A DNA stretch of 64,000 nt from Paragorgia papillata (taxonomy: Eukaryota > Cnidaria > Anthozoa > Scleralcyonacea > Coralliidae): positions 1,547,501-1,611,500 of the forward strand of contig JAWNZC010000002.1 of the NCBI GenBank assembly GCA_035771165.1. Direction: 5' to 3'. This document shows positions 46,201 through 55,799 of this stretch, one piece after another. A program made the translations under genes and the position numbers. A model generated the notes under the pieces. That model saw only the letters and a list, made by a program, of their open reading frames with translations, ran no database searches and was not told the origin of the DNA. Each line of letters starts with the position of its first letter. Position 1 is the stretch's first letter.

Positions 46201-49200
46201 CTGGAACCATAGTAGCTATACTTGGGACATTCTGTACAACTAAACTAACCATATATTCTTATATGGAGGCTATGCCGTATTCTATAATACTAATTAGCTT
46301 GACTTCTACTTACTTTCCACACTGTGGACACGACGGTTGTCTTGTAATGATTTATGTAGTGCAGGAAAACCACCACACTTGCATGATGTGTGATTGTGAA
46401 CAGTATATTTATAGAACTTGGTTGCGTTATTGATATCTTGTACGACAATTTCTATAGACGCTGTATTGCCTGGAACAGGGTATCTGTCAAGATGGCTTTT
46501 TGCCTCGTCCCAGCAGTGTATTGCAGTACAGCGGAAAACTTTAATGAAGTAAGGTTCACGCGAATATGGAGTTGTAAAATTGTCATTATAAATTGAAACC
46601 ACTTCTTCATCTGGGTTTATCAAAGTATTACCTGAAAAGATCGTTAGAAAAATTCTGATAAATTGGTTAGCCTGCGAGCAGGCTCTTGTGGAGGGAGGGA
46701 GGGAGAGAGCCTGCCTGTAGAATGTTAGTTATCTGCGTCCCAAATCATGACGCAAAATTCTCATTGGTCGGTTTGCCTTATGACGTCAATCATAAATGCA
46801 AATCTTAAAGTATGTTATTAACTTATTCATAAAGGTGTATCGAATTTTGGAATGAAATTCGAAAATGCGAAGAAGTATACAGTCAAGCGTGGTCAAACCA
46901 TCATGTAGACCTGGAGTGAAACGAAGAAACAGCGTACTTATTGCAATAGATTCAGCAAATCTGGCAAGAAGGAAGGGAAAATCGCCAGTGTGCAAACCAT
47001 ATTAAGAGTAACAATGTATTTCTAAGGTGCTCCATATTAGTGTCAGGGCGCCAGTTTGCCAGTGTAAAATTATCCACTGGCTGCCAGAGCGCCAGGAAAA
47101 GTGTTCAATATCTCAAAGCGGAAACGAGAGAAATAACGCGATCCTTAGTGCCAGAGCGCCAGTTTGCCAGTGTAATATTGACTGGCTGCCAGAACGCCAG
47201 AGAAATAACGCGATCCTTAGTGCCAGAGCGCCAGTTTGCCATATATATATATATATATATAATAACAGTTTCTCATGTGATGTGTGCCGTACATTGAACG
47301 ATGCAGGACTGTACATATATGTATAAACATAATTTAATAAACATACCTTTCACACTTCGGCTATACATACTAAGGGCCATTAAAACAAGTAAAGTTAAAG
47401 CGTAAACGGCTAGAAAATAACAAATATAGAAAACCAAATCAATATAAACAACACACTTAAAATTTCAAACCTGGATTGCTCTGTTTGCAGAGTATGAATA
47501 TATAAAAGTCTAAGACACGCTACGATTTTAGTTGGCTGATTTTTATAACTAAATTTTGGGCTTTTGACTACGTGTGAGGTCTCATTACTGAGCAATTTTT
47601 ATCGGACAATTTTCGCCAGACCATATCAAACTTGTTTGATAATAGTCCGATTAAAATCGGTCAAAATATTTCATCATGGCGATTACCAATTTTTATCGTT
47701 CACTGATCACTCATTATTCTTCCTGAAGTTATTTGGTTTGAAGATCGTAAAAATGGTGACTCCAGTTGCTAACCTTGCCACCTGGTTTGGAACAAGGAGC
47801 TAAGGCCGCCCCCCCCCCTATATCTCTAAAGATAGGGCTTAAAATTGAATAAAACTTCTGACTTAGCCCGTCCCCTTCTCCCAATATAAAACATCTTCCA
47901 CTGTAAATTACCGCAATAGTGAAAGAACTGTCTCTACATTTTGTGTAACGGCTGTTTATCTGAGAATACATGAAAACCAAAATTGTCTCTTTTTTAAGCA
48001 AGCTAGGACGAGGACGGCAATGTAAAGTTCAGTATCTAGCAGAAACCATAGTATTGAATACTTAAAGTATGTTTCTTGATATCCAAAACCTTATAGAGCT
48101 GGTTCTAAAAGGATTTCGTCGCGTAGTTTGAAGTCAAACTCGACTACGGGTTTCGCCGTTCCACGAGTTAACGTTGTCTTAGGCCCCAGTTACACGATAC
48201 CGGATTACTCTCGTGCCGGATTCCTTTTCAGACCGGTTAGGCGTTCTAGTTACACGATTTGGCAATCCCGTGCGTGCCATCGTGGAAAAATCACTCCGCT
48301 TTAGAGGTGATATGAAAACAAATCCGGCACGAGAGTAATCCGGTATCGTGTAACTGTGGCCTCAAAGACGTGAAAATGATCTGAATAACGTTATATGTAG
48401 AACGGGAACGGCGTTAGGATTATTCTTGGGACTAAAAATTATTCATTTTCTCTGTTGTGTGAGGAAAATTCTATTGTATTAAGGACGTTGACCTTGATAA
48501 CTCTTGTGAAAATCTTGTAAAAACTATTTATATTATTCTCAAATTAAATTTGTCAGTTTCTGTTTTAATTGTCTATATCTTCTTATGTCTGTCTCTTGTT
48601 TCATTGCAATAATTATACGTTGCTTAAAATTACAGTAGACGCATGTGCACGTCATGCTTACATATTTTAATATGTTCCTGTGTCCATGTTTACCTTAACC
48701 AGAAATCCGAGACGCATGTACGCATTGCGGACGTATTTTTATTTAAATTAAGCATCAAGTTATCATATACACAAGTCTACAAGTGAAAGATAACAGACGT
48801 CTGGGAGACCTTTGTCACGCTAAACATCTTAGAAATGTTTTTGAGTTCCAGGTAGTGGATCGAGTACATATTCCCTCTTTTTATAGCTATATGTACTATT
48901 TATAAAATAACATTTTGAAAACAAGCGTGGCGATAGGTTGAAAGCCGTGTTTCTATAATTTATGGAAACACGGCAAGGTCCACGCCATTCAATACGCCAA
49001 CATTACGGTAAAGTTATCTTCAACTTCTTTATTACCAACTCTGACTTCTGTTCTGTTCTCTGGCTAACCTCTTTCTTCTCAGTTTGCAATATTGATTGTT
49101 ACATTTAGTCTGTGTTGATGGGCGAGCATATCAACAAGTGTCAACACTCGTCCACAGAAATTGTGACACAGAAATTGTGCCGGAACAGGCGTTTTGTGTG

Positions 49201-52200
49201 TGTACAGAAGGCCTATCCCCGATATGGTTTTCGTGCCGGCGCAAAAGCTATGTGGGAATGTCAGGCCTTTATTTGTTCCCGCCTTCCGCTAAACCCGAAA
49301 ATTAAAAATGGTCATGTAACCTCATGTAACTTCAACATGGTACGGTGGAGAATTTCGTTGTAGCAGTTGGAGACCTTGCGAAAAGCAGTCTATTTGGTTC
49401 CTTCGTTCGATGATCAGGAGACGATGGCTACTGCAGGCGAAGCCGATGCGAAAGTCCAAGTTGTTTATGGCAGTGCTGAACATCTGTTCGGAAAACGCGG
49501 GGTGCGGGGTCTATTTAATTTTTAATAATAAAAGTGAATAAAGTAAACCCTTTAGTTGTTGTTGTTTTAAAATTATTCCTATTGAAAATATTCCTATAAA
49601 ACCAAGCGGTACAGTATTACAAATAGCTATTTTAAAAAGTTAATGTAAGTCCAAGATGGGATCCGAAATCATCGAGTTTGGATTCGCGAGTTCGAGTCAT
49701 AGCGTGTAAGCTAGGCGGTAAAGCAGGGGCGGACTGGCAGCAGAAAAGTTACCGGGAAATTATATGAAAGGGGCGCCTGGTTGAGTGAAAAGCCTGAATT
49801 ATCTAAAGGTCCCGGCCGGGGGGTGCCTCTGTCGCCCAGGGCGTTCCAGCCTCTTGGAAATGTTTGAGCCTCTGAAATCGTATTTCCTCGATTTTGAGAG
49901 CGGCATTAATAATTTTAAGCACAATTTTATGTATTGTGTATGCCCATATTTGTTTTTGTGACTACAATAATATATCATATACTATGTATGAGCCAGTATA
50001 TATTTAAGTCACAAGTGGATTACTGTTCCATGATTCAACTATATACTCTTAGTCTTACAGTTACAAAATTTATTATATACCAGAAAAATTACATAAGGTT
50101 ACATCTTATGAAGGAAAAGATAACACAATTACATGAAGAGACAGTAGTTTAGAAAATACAAATTGTATATCATTGTGTTTGGAGATTACGACTAGTAGCC
50201 TAGCAATGTAACTAGTAACAACTGTATTTCATAATATTTACGTTATGAGCTGTATTTTGTTAATTGTCTTTGTGGCGCCTGAAACGGAAAACAGGGGAGC
50301 GCACCGGGAAAGATCCCGGTGAGCCAGTCCAGTCCGCCTCTGCGGTAAAGACGGCAGCTATAGTTAGTCAAGTTTGACGTAAGCCAAGTAACATAATAAC
50401 ATTAGATGTGGTTTGGTATTGGATAGTGCCAGACTTAAAAAACAACAATACATAATAAGGACTGCAGTTCAACGAAATCAATCAATTTCAATTCGACAGT
50501 TTTAATTACGTTCGGCACAGCAGACCATGCGCGTTCGGCTCGCCATTGTAAATACCCATAAAGATCGGCCGCTCATATTTTAACTACAGTGTGTATAAAA
50601 AAAAACTGAACCCTTAGAAAACAACCTATTGTAGTAGTTTGAAAGCCCTAAAAGCGCTGCGTTATAAATTAATCAGCATATAAGTTAAACGAAGCGAAAA
50701 AGCTTTTAAATACTTTCACCATGCATACACTTCAAGTTATCTTAATTTCCCAGGTATATAAGACCGTGTGTTTTACGCATCTGTGGGTTCAGCGAAGTGC
50801 TTAGGGCTTTCAAACTACTACAATAGGTTGTTTTCTAAGGATTCAGGTTTTTTTGATACACACTGTATTACTTAAAATATCATTAATAATTCATGACGAA
50901 AATTTAAAAGAAATGAATGTTTAAACAGGTATTGTAAATCGGATACAGCATTGATTGATAAAACATCAATGCTGTATCAGATATACAACATACTAATTAG
51001 GATCCATTGGCTCAAATTGAGCTTTTTCCTTGTTTAAATAACTTGTTTTTGCCTTTTCTACGACCGCTAAACAAAGTATTCGTGATATAAACTCATCGTA
51101 ATTTAAGTAAGATTTCGGTACATTTACGGTGTAAATCCCGTACAGTTCGGCCGCTCATATTGTATCTATTACTTATAGTGTAGCACGTTGGCAGTGCATG
51201 TATGGGAATGCAAATCTAAAATGTCAAAGGTTGGTTTAATACCGAAATACTCAAAGAGGACCGAGATCTAATTAGTTTCGAGTCAAGGTCATGGTTAACT
51301 GGTGCACGGGTTGCGCACCAATGCAGCGCTATGGCTACAGAGACTTGTACTTTGTTTGTATAGTACATATGTAGTGTATAGTCGTGATTGTATAGTTGGC
51401 GTGTGTTTGTGTAAATAGCGTGAGCACTGTCGTGACGTGGCAGTCGCTTTTGGCGTGTGCTGTAATTAGCACATTACCAAATCAACACCTACATCATGGT
51501 AGTCGCGTTCACTTGGGGCATTTCGCTCTGTTTGACCACCAGTTGCTATAGGCAATAAAGTTATTAAATCTAAATCTAGTGAAGTATAACGATCAGCTGT
51601 TGTCTTTCTATCCCGACTTGGGGCTGTTTACATGAACCGGGGCTAGCCCAGTCAAGCGATTGATTAGTGTGGTGTTGAACTAAATTTACAAAGAAGAATT
51701 GGTTAAGGGGGTGTTTTCATGAGGCAGGCCTGAACTTGGACCGGCCTAAATTTTGCATTTCAGTTTTTGTTTACATGAAGCCGGCCTTGAAACTATATAG
51801 GCTTGGTTTCGCTGTTACTTCAAGATTTATGTCAGTTGCCTTACAGCTCGTGACCGCTGGAGAATCATTATTTTATGTGGATTTGACACCAATCTCATTT
51901 AAAACAACGTATTGAGTTTGAGAGGTGAAAGTGCTTCAGTTCTGTCAAGCAGGTGACCTGAGATTAGGCCGACGTGAACTGAATGTCAGACTGGACTCAT
52001 GCATGGAAACGATCTACAGTAAAAACACCACAACCGACCTCATGTAAACACCCCTTAGTTTAGATGTAAACGAATCTTATTTATTACGTATTGTTTTACT
52101 TCTAAGATTTAGATTTAATAACTTTATTGGCTATAGCATGCAACTGGTGGTCAAACAGGGCGAAATCGGCTCCAATTGAATATGACTACCATGATCATGA

Positions 52201-52494
52201 TGTAGGTGTTATTTTACGGAGGGAGGAAAACCAGAGATCCCGGCGAAAAACCCTCGAATCACCGGAGAGATCAACTACAACTCTACTCACACGAGTTCCA
52301 AGCTCGACAACGGGGCCATTCCCAAGCGGTCACACATTCAAGTACTAACCCCGTCTAACTGGGCTTAACTTTTTGGTAAGAGGCAGCACGCTAACAACAC
52401 ACGCCACTCGTGCTCCCCAAAAGATACTTAGTTTGCAACTGTAGTAATAATGCACGTGTAGGACTGAAACTATAAAAAACAATCACTTACCCAT
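43069..52494 (-). CDS. Gene B: paralogous membrane-anchored PDGF/VEGF-like growth factor, 5 exons, 304 aa
   Basis: Spliced model on the minus strand: join of 52494-52491, 47409-47347, 46631-46314, 44923-44597 and 43271-43069 (stop TAA). All junctions are GT-AG, all introns phase 1, total 915 nt, open throughout. Residues 1-18 form a strong signal peptide. Residues 24-128 form a knot-like module that keeps only four cysteines (C57, C62, C106, C108). Residues 129-237 form the second cysteine module plus a Ser/Thr/Asn-rich stalk. A transmembrane helix lies at about 253-270, and the cytosolic tail ends in ECLKC and ETVV. It lies upstream of gene A in the same orientation, so the two look like a tandem duplication. 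Divergence is strong, with conserved blocks but many substitutions, so the duplication is old. Confidence 0.85.
43397..43512. mobile_element. Hairpin-core MITE in gene B intron 4
   Basis: ttaactccttgactaccagg .. ttggcgttagcc .. gcgagtcaagaggttaa. Confidence 0.75.
43770..43938. repeat. Foldback repeat in gene B intron 4
   Basis: Arms ttccgtgttcctatacagtt..gaaacacttgtggaagtttgg and their complement. Preceded by a block (43571-43675) repeated at 48903-49005. Confidence 0.75.
44050..44560. repeat. Inverted pair of tRNA-derived SINEs in gene B intron 4
   Basis: A tRNA 5' half lies on the minus strand (44060-44095) and a 3' half with B box on the plus strand (44220-44262). A second plus copy has an intact 5' half, gacctgtagctcagttggta (44458 onward), but is cut in its T arm at gcgggttcg. 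Arms of about 130 bp (44087-44220 and 44331-44465) are inverted repeats of each other. Confidence 0.75.
44597..44923 (-). CDS. Gene B exon 4: second cysteine module and stalk
   Basis: 327 nt (109 codons), acceptor gttatattttag, donor gtaagaaac, phase 1 at both ends. It encodes residues 129-237: G147-C148-K, C152, TPQPR at 154-158, YNPSFVYITKC176, LPGC180 and C209 in NDMKC. From C209 to the membrane there is a Ser/Thr/Asn-rich stalk of about 40 residues, longer than in gene A. Sequons lie at N160-F-T and N181-A-T. PSFVYITKCLPGC reads like the PSCVxxxRCGGC strand of VEGF-type domains with its first cysteine replaced by Phe. Confidence 0.8.
45008..46060. repeat. 19-bp minisatellite in gene B intron 3, about 55 copies
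   Basis: Unit ctctaataagcactccttt. The 5' end is diverged (aataagcgacccttctctcc, 20-21 bp) and the interior homogeneous. It fills most of the 1390-bp intron. A minus-strand ORF with LLERRVAYW repeats is an artefact. Confidence 0.95.
46100..46200. mobile_element. Hairpin-core MITE in gene B intron 3
   Basis: ttaacactttgaagcctggc .. tctggctaacgccaga .. ccaggcctcaaagtgtt, ~115 bp past the exon 3 donor. Opposite orientation to the copies at 13232-13671. Confidence 0.85.
46314..46631 (-). CDS. Gene B exon 3: reduced PDGF/VEGF-like knot domain
   Basis: 318 nt, acceptor gatcttttcag, donor gtaagtag. It encodes residues 23-128. The frame-work of the domain is kept (NPDEEVVSIYND, YFIKVFRC57, C62, YPVP at 73-76, a strand with IEIVV, NHTSCKC with C106 and C108). 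The first family cysteine is Ile27, the cysteine before RC is Tyr50 or Phe51, and the cysteine before the VP turn is Tyr73. N-glycosylation sequons lie at N91-A-T and N102-H-T. A longer tail after SCKC is rich in basic residues. Confidence 0.85.
47040..47262. repeat. Tandem repeat with cgccag palindromes and (TA)n in gene B intron 2
   Basis: Units containing tagtgccagagcgccagttt and actggctgccagarcgccag, two and a half copies, ending in an AT microsatellite. Confidence 0.8.
47347..47409 (-). CDS. Gene B exon 2: signal peptide
   Basis: 63 nt, acceptor gttattttctag, donor gtatgttt, phase 1 on both sides. Joined to exon 1 it encodes MAVYALTLLVLMALSMYSRS followed by VK, a textbook hydrophobic signal sequence with likely cleavage around S15-S18. 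The Met at residue 12 is in frame but would leave no useful signal, which supports the start codon supplied by exon 1. Confidence 0.8.
48000..48480 (-). mobile_element. Diverged copy of the 59428/63465 MITE, split by insertion
   Basis: Left part 48003-48180 and right part 48365-48480 (aaagacgtgaaaatgatctg, gattattcttgggac) are continuous in family order once 48182-48361 is removed. Confidence 0.65.
48182..48361. mobile_element. Nested 180 bp MITE
   Basis: Arms GGCCCCAGTTACACGATACC..ggattactctcgtgccgga inverted at the other end. Flanks TTA and TCA, so a 3-bp duplication with one change is possible. Confidence 0.8.
49090..49530 (+). other. GC-richer segment with two unassigned ORFs
   Basis: An 83-codon ORF (49112-49363) with several Cys and Arg, and a 33-codon ORF (49424-49525) followed by aataataaaa. 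No family recognised. It lies in gene B intron 1 on the opposite strand and could be a decayed retrogene or element. Confidence 0.25.
49724..50342. mobile_element. hAT-type MITE, 619 bp, with 8-bp duplication
   Basis: Ends CAGGGGCGGACTGGC and CAGTCCGCCTCTG, flanked by CGGTAAAG on both sides (49716-49723 and 50343-50350). The 8-bp duplication and CAGGGG end are hAT hallmarks. The 72-codon ORF inside shows no transposase motif. Confidence 0.9.
50587..50865. mobile_element. Tc1/mariner-like MITE, TA duplication
   Basis: Ends CAGTGTGTATAAAAAAAAAC and GATACACACTG with TA on both sides. A further inner inverted repeat, acaacctattgtagtagttt, is near both ends. Second copy at 54669-54971. Confidence 0.85.
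51622..52075. mobile_element. PIF/Harbinger-like MITE split by another MITE
   Basis: Begins ggggctgtttacatgaaccg and runs to aaagaagaattggt. After the insert it resumes with ttagtttagatgtaaacgaa exactly in family order. The 3' end is lost. Confidence 0.85.
51707..52054. mobile_element. Nested MITE, 348 bp
   Basis: Ends GGGGGTGTTTTCATGAGG and CCGACCTCATGTAAACACCCC, flanked by TAA and TTA. The family is also at 29170-29510 and 54250-54510. Confidence 0.85.
52105..52417 (-). repeat. 5S-like SINE, in gene B intron 1
   Basis: Same body as 5570-5915, with a longer left end (taataactttattggctata). It lies about 75 bp beyond the exon 1 donor. Confidence 0.6.
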
Positions 52495-52605
52495 TGCAGT
52501 AATTGACTTCACGAAGCTATGTAGAACTGTCTTTTCCAAATGTGTTCTAATCGACTTGGTTTTGCGAGAGTTTGTTTTTTTGACCAAGCTCGGTTGCAAG
52601 TGACT
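52491..52605 (-). CDS. Gene B exon 1: 5' UTR and split start codon
   Basis: The coding part is ATG G at 52494-52491, followed by donor gtaagtgatt. No other ATG occurs between the TATA box at 52636-52629 and this one, and the context (G at -3, G at +4) is good. Upstream bases align with gene A exon 1. An apparently open frame runs through the exon and promoter, but it has no signal peptide and is not shared by gene A, so I read it as untranslated. The 5' end near 52605 is inferred from the TATA box. Confidence 0.7.
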
Positions 52606-52628
52606 CTTTGAAAAATGAAACTTTCTAA

Positions 52629-52636
52629 CTTTTATA
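52629..52636 (-). promoter_or_regulatory. Gene B TATA box
   Basis: TATAAAAG on the minus strand, 142 bp upstream of the ATG at 52494, placing the likely transcription start near 52605. Confidence 0.65.
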
Positions 52637-52786
52637 GTCGTGCGGGATGTGTCGAAAGTAAAAGACATATCATTATTTAACCACAAAAACACCGGCTGTT
52701 ATTCTAGACGATGCTTAGTCATCATCAGGGAACAGTTGAAACTATTTTAGCTGGATTCTTGCGGTTTGTTATCGCGTACCGTTTAC

Positions 52787-52970
52787 ACATTTTACAAAAT
52801 AGTACTGTACTCACAGGGGAGGAACACCCCCCGTCGTGAATAACGTCTTCCGTTTTGGCTTAAATACAAGCCAAAACGGAAGACGTTATTCACGACGGGG
52901 GAGTGGTCCTCCCCTGTGAGATGTTATTCACGACGGGGGAGTGGTCCTTTCTGTGAGTACAGTATAGTTG
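52787..52970. mobile_element. Foldback element upstream of the gene B promoter
   Basis: tactgtactcacaggggagg, ccccgtcgtgaataacgtct and tccgttttggctt are followed by their complement. The last part of the 3' arm is duplicated (gacgggggagtggtcc twice). It sits about 150-330 bp upstream of the TATA box. Confidence 0.8.
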
Positions 52971-52974
52971 TCGT

Positions 52975-54245
52975 GGATACGACAGTTTATGGTTTCACGT
53001 TCCGTTTTGGCTTGTAGTATGAACTGTCACGTTCATATTTAGTTCATATTAATTAAAGTACTTAGATCTAATTACGGGTGTTGGGGCGTACGTTGTATGG
53101 CTCACCCCCTCACGGAGTGACTAAATAATTATTTACTTTAGAATATACCAGCAATACATTCCTCGCATTACATCTTTAATTATTCATGTTAAAATTTTTT
53201 TTCTAAATTACTTCTTAATGTATTTTATTATACTTCCGGAAATAAAATATTTCGAATTAAAATAATTAGATTTGCATAATTTTTTAGCTACCATATAAGG
53301 TTGGATCTCTATTGAGCAAAATAGGTCACGCTGCAATTCGACATCGCGGTGTAACTCCACACGACAGGAAAAAATGCTGTGTCTGACTCTTTGTTTCTGT
53401 TTGCCCAATGTAATATAGTTTGGTTGTTAGGCGGTTTTAGCATTCGTTTAGGACGGATTTCGATCATATCCAGTTTTTCGGGGCGTTTTGCGGTTTACTG
53501 AGAACCGTTCGGTTGAGGGAAATTTTTGAAATGTTCTCAACGGATACGTACGGTTATCTTTTAGAATGTAGAGTGCTTTTTGGAGAACTGGCAATCTCTC
53601 AAAAACACGGTTATGTATTATTCCTAAGTGAAACGGGAAAGCGGTTGCGGTTAAACTGATTGCCAAAATTTTAGAACGGATTTCTGAAATTCAGACCACC
53701 TACAATAGATCCCCGTTATAGTCTTAAACCATATGGAAGATACCCTTATGGGTATTCTGTTTTTCCTTCTACTTCTTAGTTTTGGATCCGTAATTCTTCC
53801 GAAACTATTTTGAGATAGATGGATAACTATTTTCCAAACTAAAATAATTTTGATCCGGTGTGAAAGAATTTATTAGCGTGTCTTCCAAAATGTGGCCGGA
53901 AATTAGTTATGGTATTCTTGTGTCTGATTGGATGATGAATGTTGAAATACGCCACACATAGTTATGCTAAAATGACAATTGTATACCGCATGCCTTCCCT
54001 TTATATGAGTTCAAGTTTAATGAACAGGTTGCAATTAAACAAATATTGTAAGGTTTTGTTAGCTTTTGCTGGCCAAGCTGTTGTTAGTTAAATCAGAGAG
54101 TGATATATATTGATTGATAACAATATTTATTCAGGAAAAACCAACATCACAAAATGTGTTTTCAGAAGGTTCCTGAGAATGTATATATATATTGTAGAGC
54201 AAGAACTAATGAAGTAACAAACGTTTAGAACCAATACTTATGCCG
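52975..54245. other. Intergenic, nothing recognised
   Basis: Two minus-strand ORFs of 66 and 72 codons (53208-53408, 53448-53666) have no recognised motif. Confidence 0.4.
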
Positions 54246-54668
54246 TATTGCCAGTTCACGCCGGCCTAATCTCAAGTCGCCTGCTTGAGCAAACTGAAGC
54301 ACTTTCACCTCTCAAACTCAATACGTTGTTTTAAATTAAATGAGATTGGTGTCAAATCCACATAAAATAATGATTCTGCGGCGGTCACGAGCTGTAAGGC
54401 AATTGACACAAATCTTGGAGTCAGCGTAACCAAGCCTATATTGTTTCAAGACCGGCCTCATGTAAACAAAAACTGAAATGGAAAATTCAGGCCGGCCTCG
54501 TGTAAATACTATAACTAAAATAAGGAATGTTATATATGTAGAACAGTTAGATTTCGCGGTCACGTTTGTTGGTTTCAAATGATCACCTGACGTCACTTCC
54601 GTTTTATCTGTCCAGAGGTATCAAGGGCTTCCTCCCTTTGAAAAAATGTTTTAAGTCTATCGCCTGTA

Positions 54669-54971
54669 CAGTGTGTATCAAAAAAAACGGAACCCTTAGA
54701 AAATGAATTAGTATTATTTTAAAACAACCTATTGCAGTAGTTTGAAAGCCCTAAAAGCGCTGCGTTATAAATTAATCAGCACATGATCGAGTTAAACTGG
54801 AAGAGAAAAAGCTTTTAAATACGTTCACCATGCATACACTTCAAGTTATCTTAATTTCCCAGGTGTATAAGACCGTGTTTTTTACGCATCTGTGTCTCAG
54901 AGGTGTTTAGGGCTTTCAAACTACTACAATAGGTTGTTTGAACAGAATACTAATTCATTTTCTACACACTG
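54669..54971. mobile_element. Tc1/mariner-like MITE, second copy
   Basis: CAGTGTGTATCAAAAAAAAC to TACACACTG with TA on both sides. About 24 bp longer than the first copy near each end. Confidence 0.85.
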
Positions 54972-55010
54972 TATTATCACTCACACTCAGCGAGTGGCCC
55001 CTCACACTCA

Positions 55011-55243
55011 GGGGCTGTTTACATGAGCCGGGCTAGCCCGGTTAACTAGGCTCACGCGATTGATTAGGATCTCACTGTGGTTTTGAAACTCACATAAACT
55101 AAATTTACAAAGAAGAATTGGTTTAGTTTAGATGCAAACGAACCCTAACGTTCATTAAAATCTCCTTTTGTGGCCGAGGAAAGAATTTCGTGATACGAGT
55201 CAGCCCGGTTAGTCGGGCCAGCCCAGCTCATGTAAACAGTCCC
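55011..55243. mobile_element. PIF/Harbinger-like MITE with TCA duplication
   Basis: 233 bp, same length as the 4677-4909 copy, flanked by TCA on both sides (55008-55010, 55244-55246). Confidence 0.85.
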
Positions 55244-55633
55244 TCAATAAACCTCATTGAGTGTTAGTGTGAGTATGAGTGGGCTTTTAGAATACACGAG
55301 TATGAGAATGTATACTGTAACCAGGATTTAGACTCGCTTTCAGATCATAACATTCTATAGCTACGCGGGAGGAAGTTTATATCGCTATATAAGGGGTAAT
55401 AACTATATATAGTGCACTTGTCGGTTTGTCAGCGTACGGATATATGCATGCAGGATATGCCTCGACGCTTTCCCGTTTCACTATTCCCAATTCGATTTTA
55501 CTGTCAATTTGCTTTTGTTCATTTACCGATGGGAGTGTTACCACCGCATGACGTTCGACTGACCATAGACCGCTATGGACTGACGTTGTTTTTTTGCAGT
55601 TACGAGCGTGTGTGACGCAGGTTAAGGTCGCTC

Positions 55634-55790
55634 ATTACATGAGCCGGGCTAGCCCGAAAAATTTTGGCTTAGTTTAGATGTAAACGCACCCTAACGTTGA
55701 TTCAAATCTCCTTTTGTGGCCGAGGAAAGAATTTCGTGACATCAGTCAGCCCAGTTAGCTGGGCTAGGCCGGGTTCATGTCATCAGCACC
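55634..55790. mobile_element. PIF/Harbinger-like MITE remnant
   Basis: Has acatgagccgggctagcccg and agaatttcgtgacat..cagcccagttagctgggct, with the middle deleted. Confidence 0.7.
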
Positions 55791-55799
55791 TAAGAGCAT

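Noticed and set aside
52483..52692. 69-codon minus ORF read as a protein-coding first exon
   Set aside because: Its frame crosses the TATA box and is not shared by the homologous exon of gene A; only the final ATGG is taken as coding.
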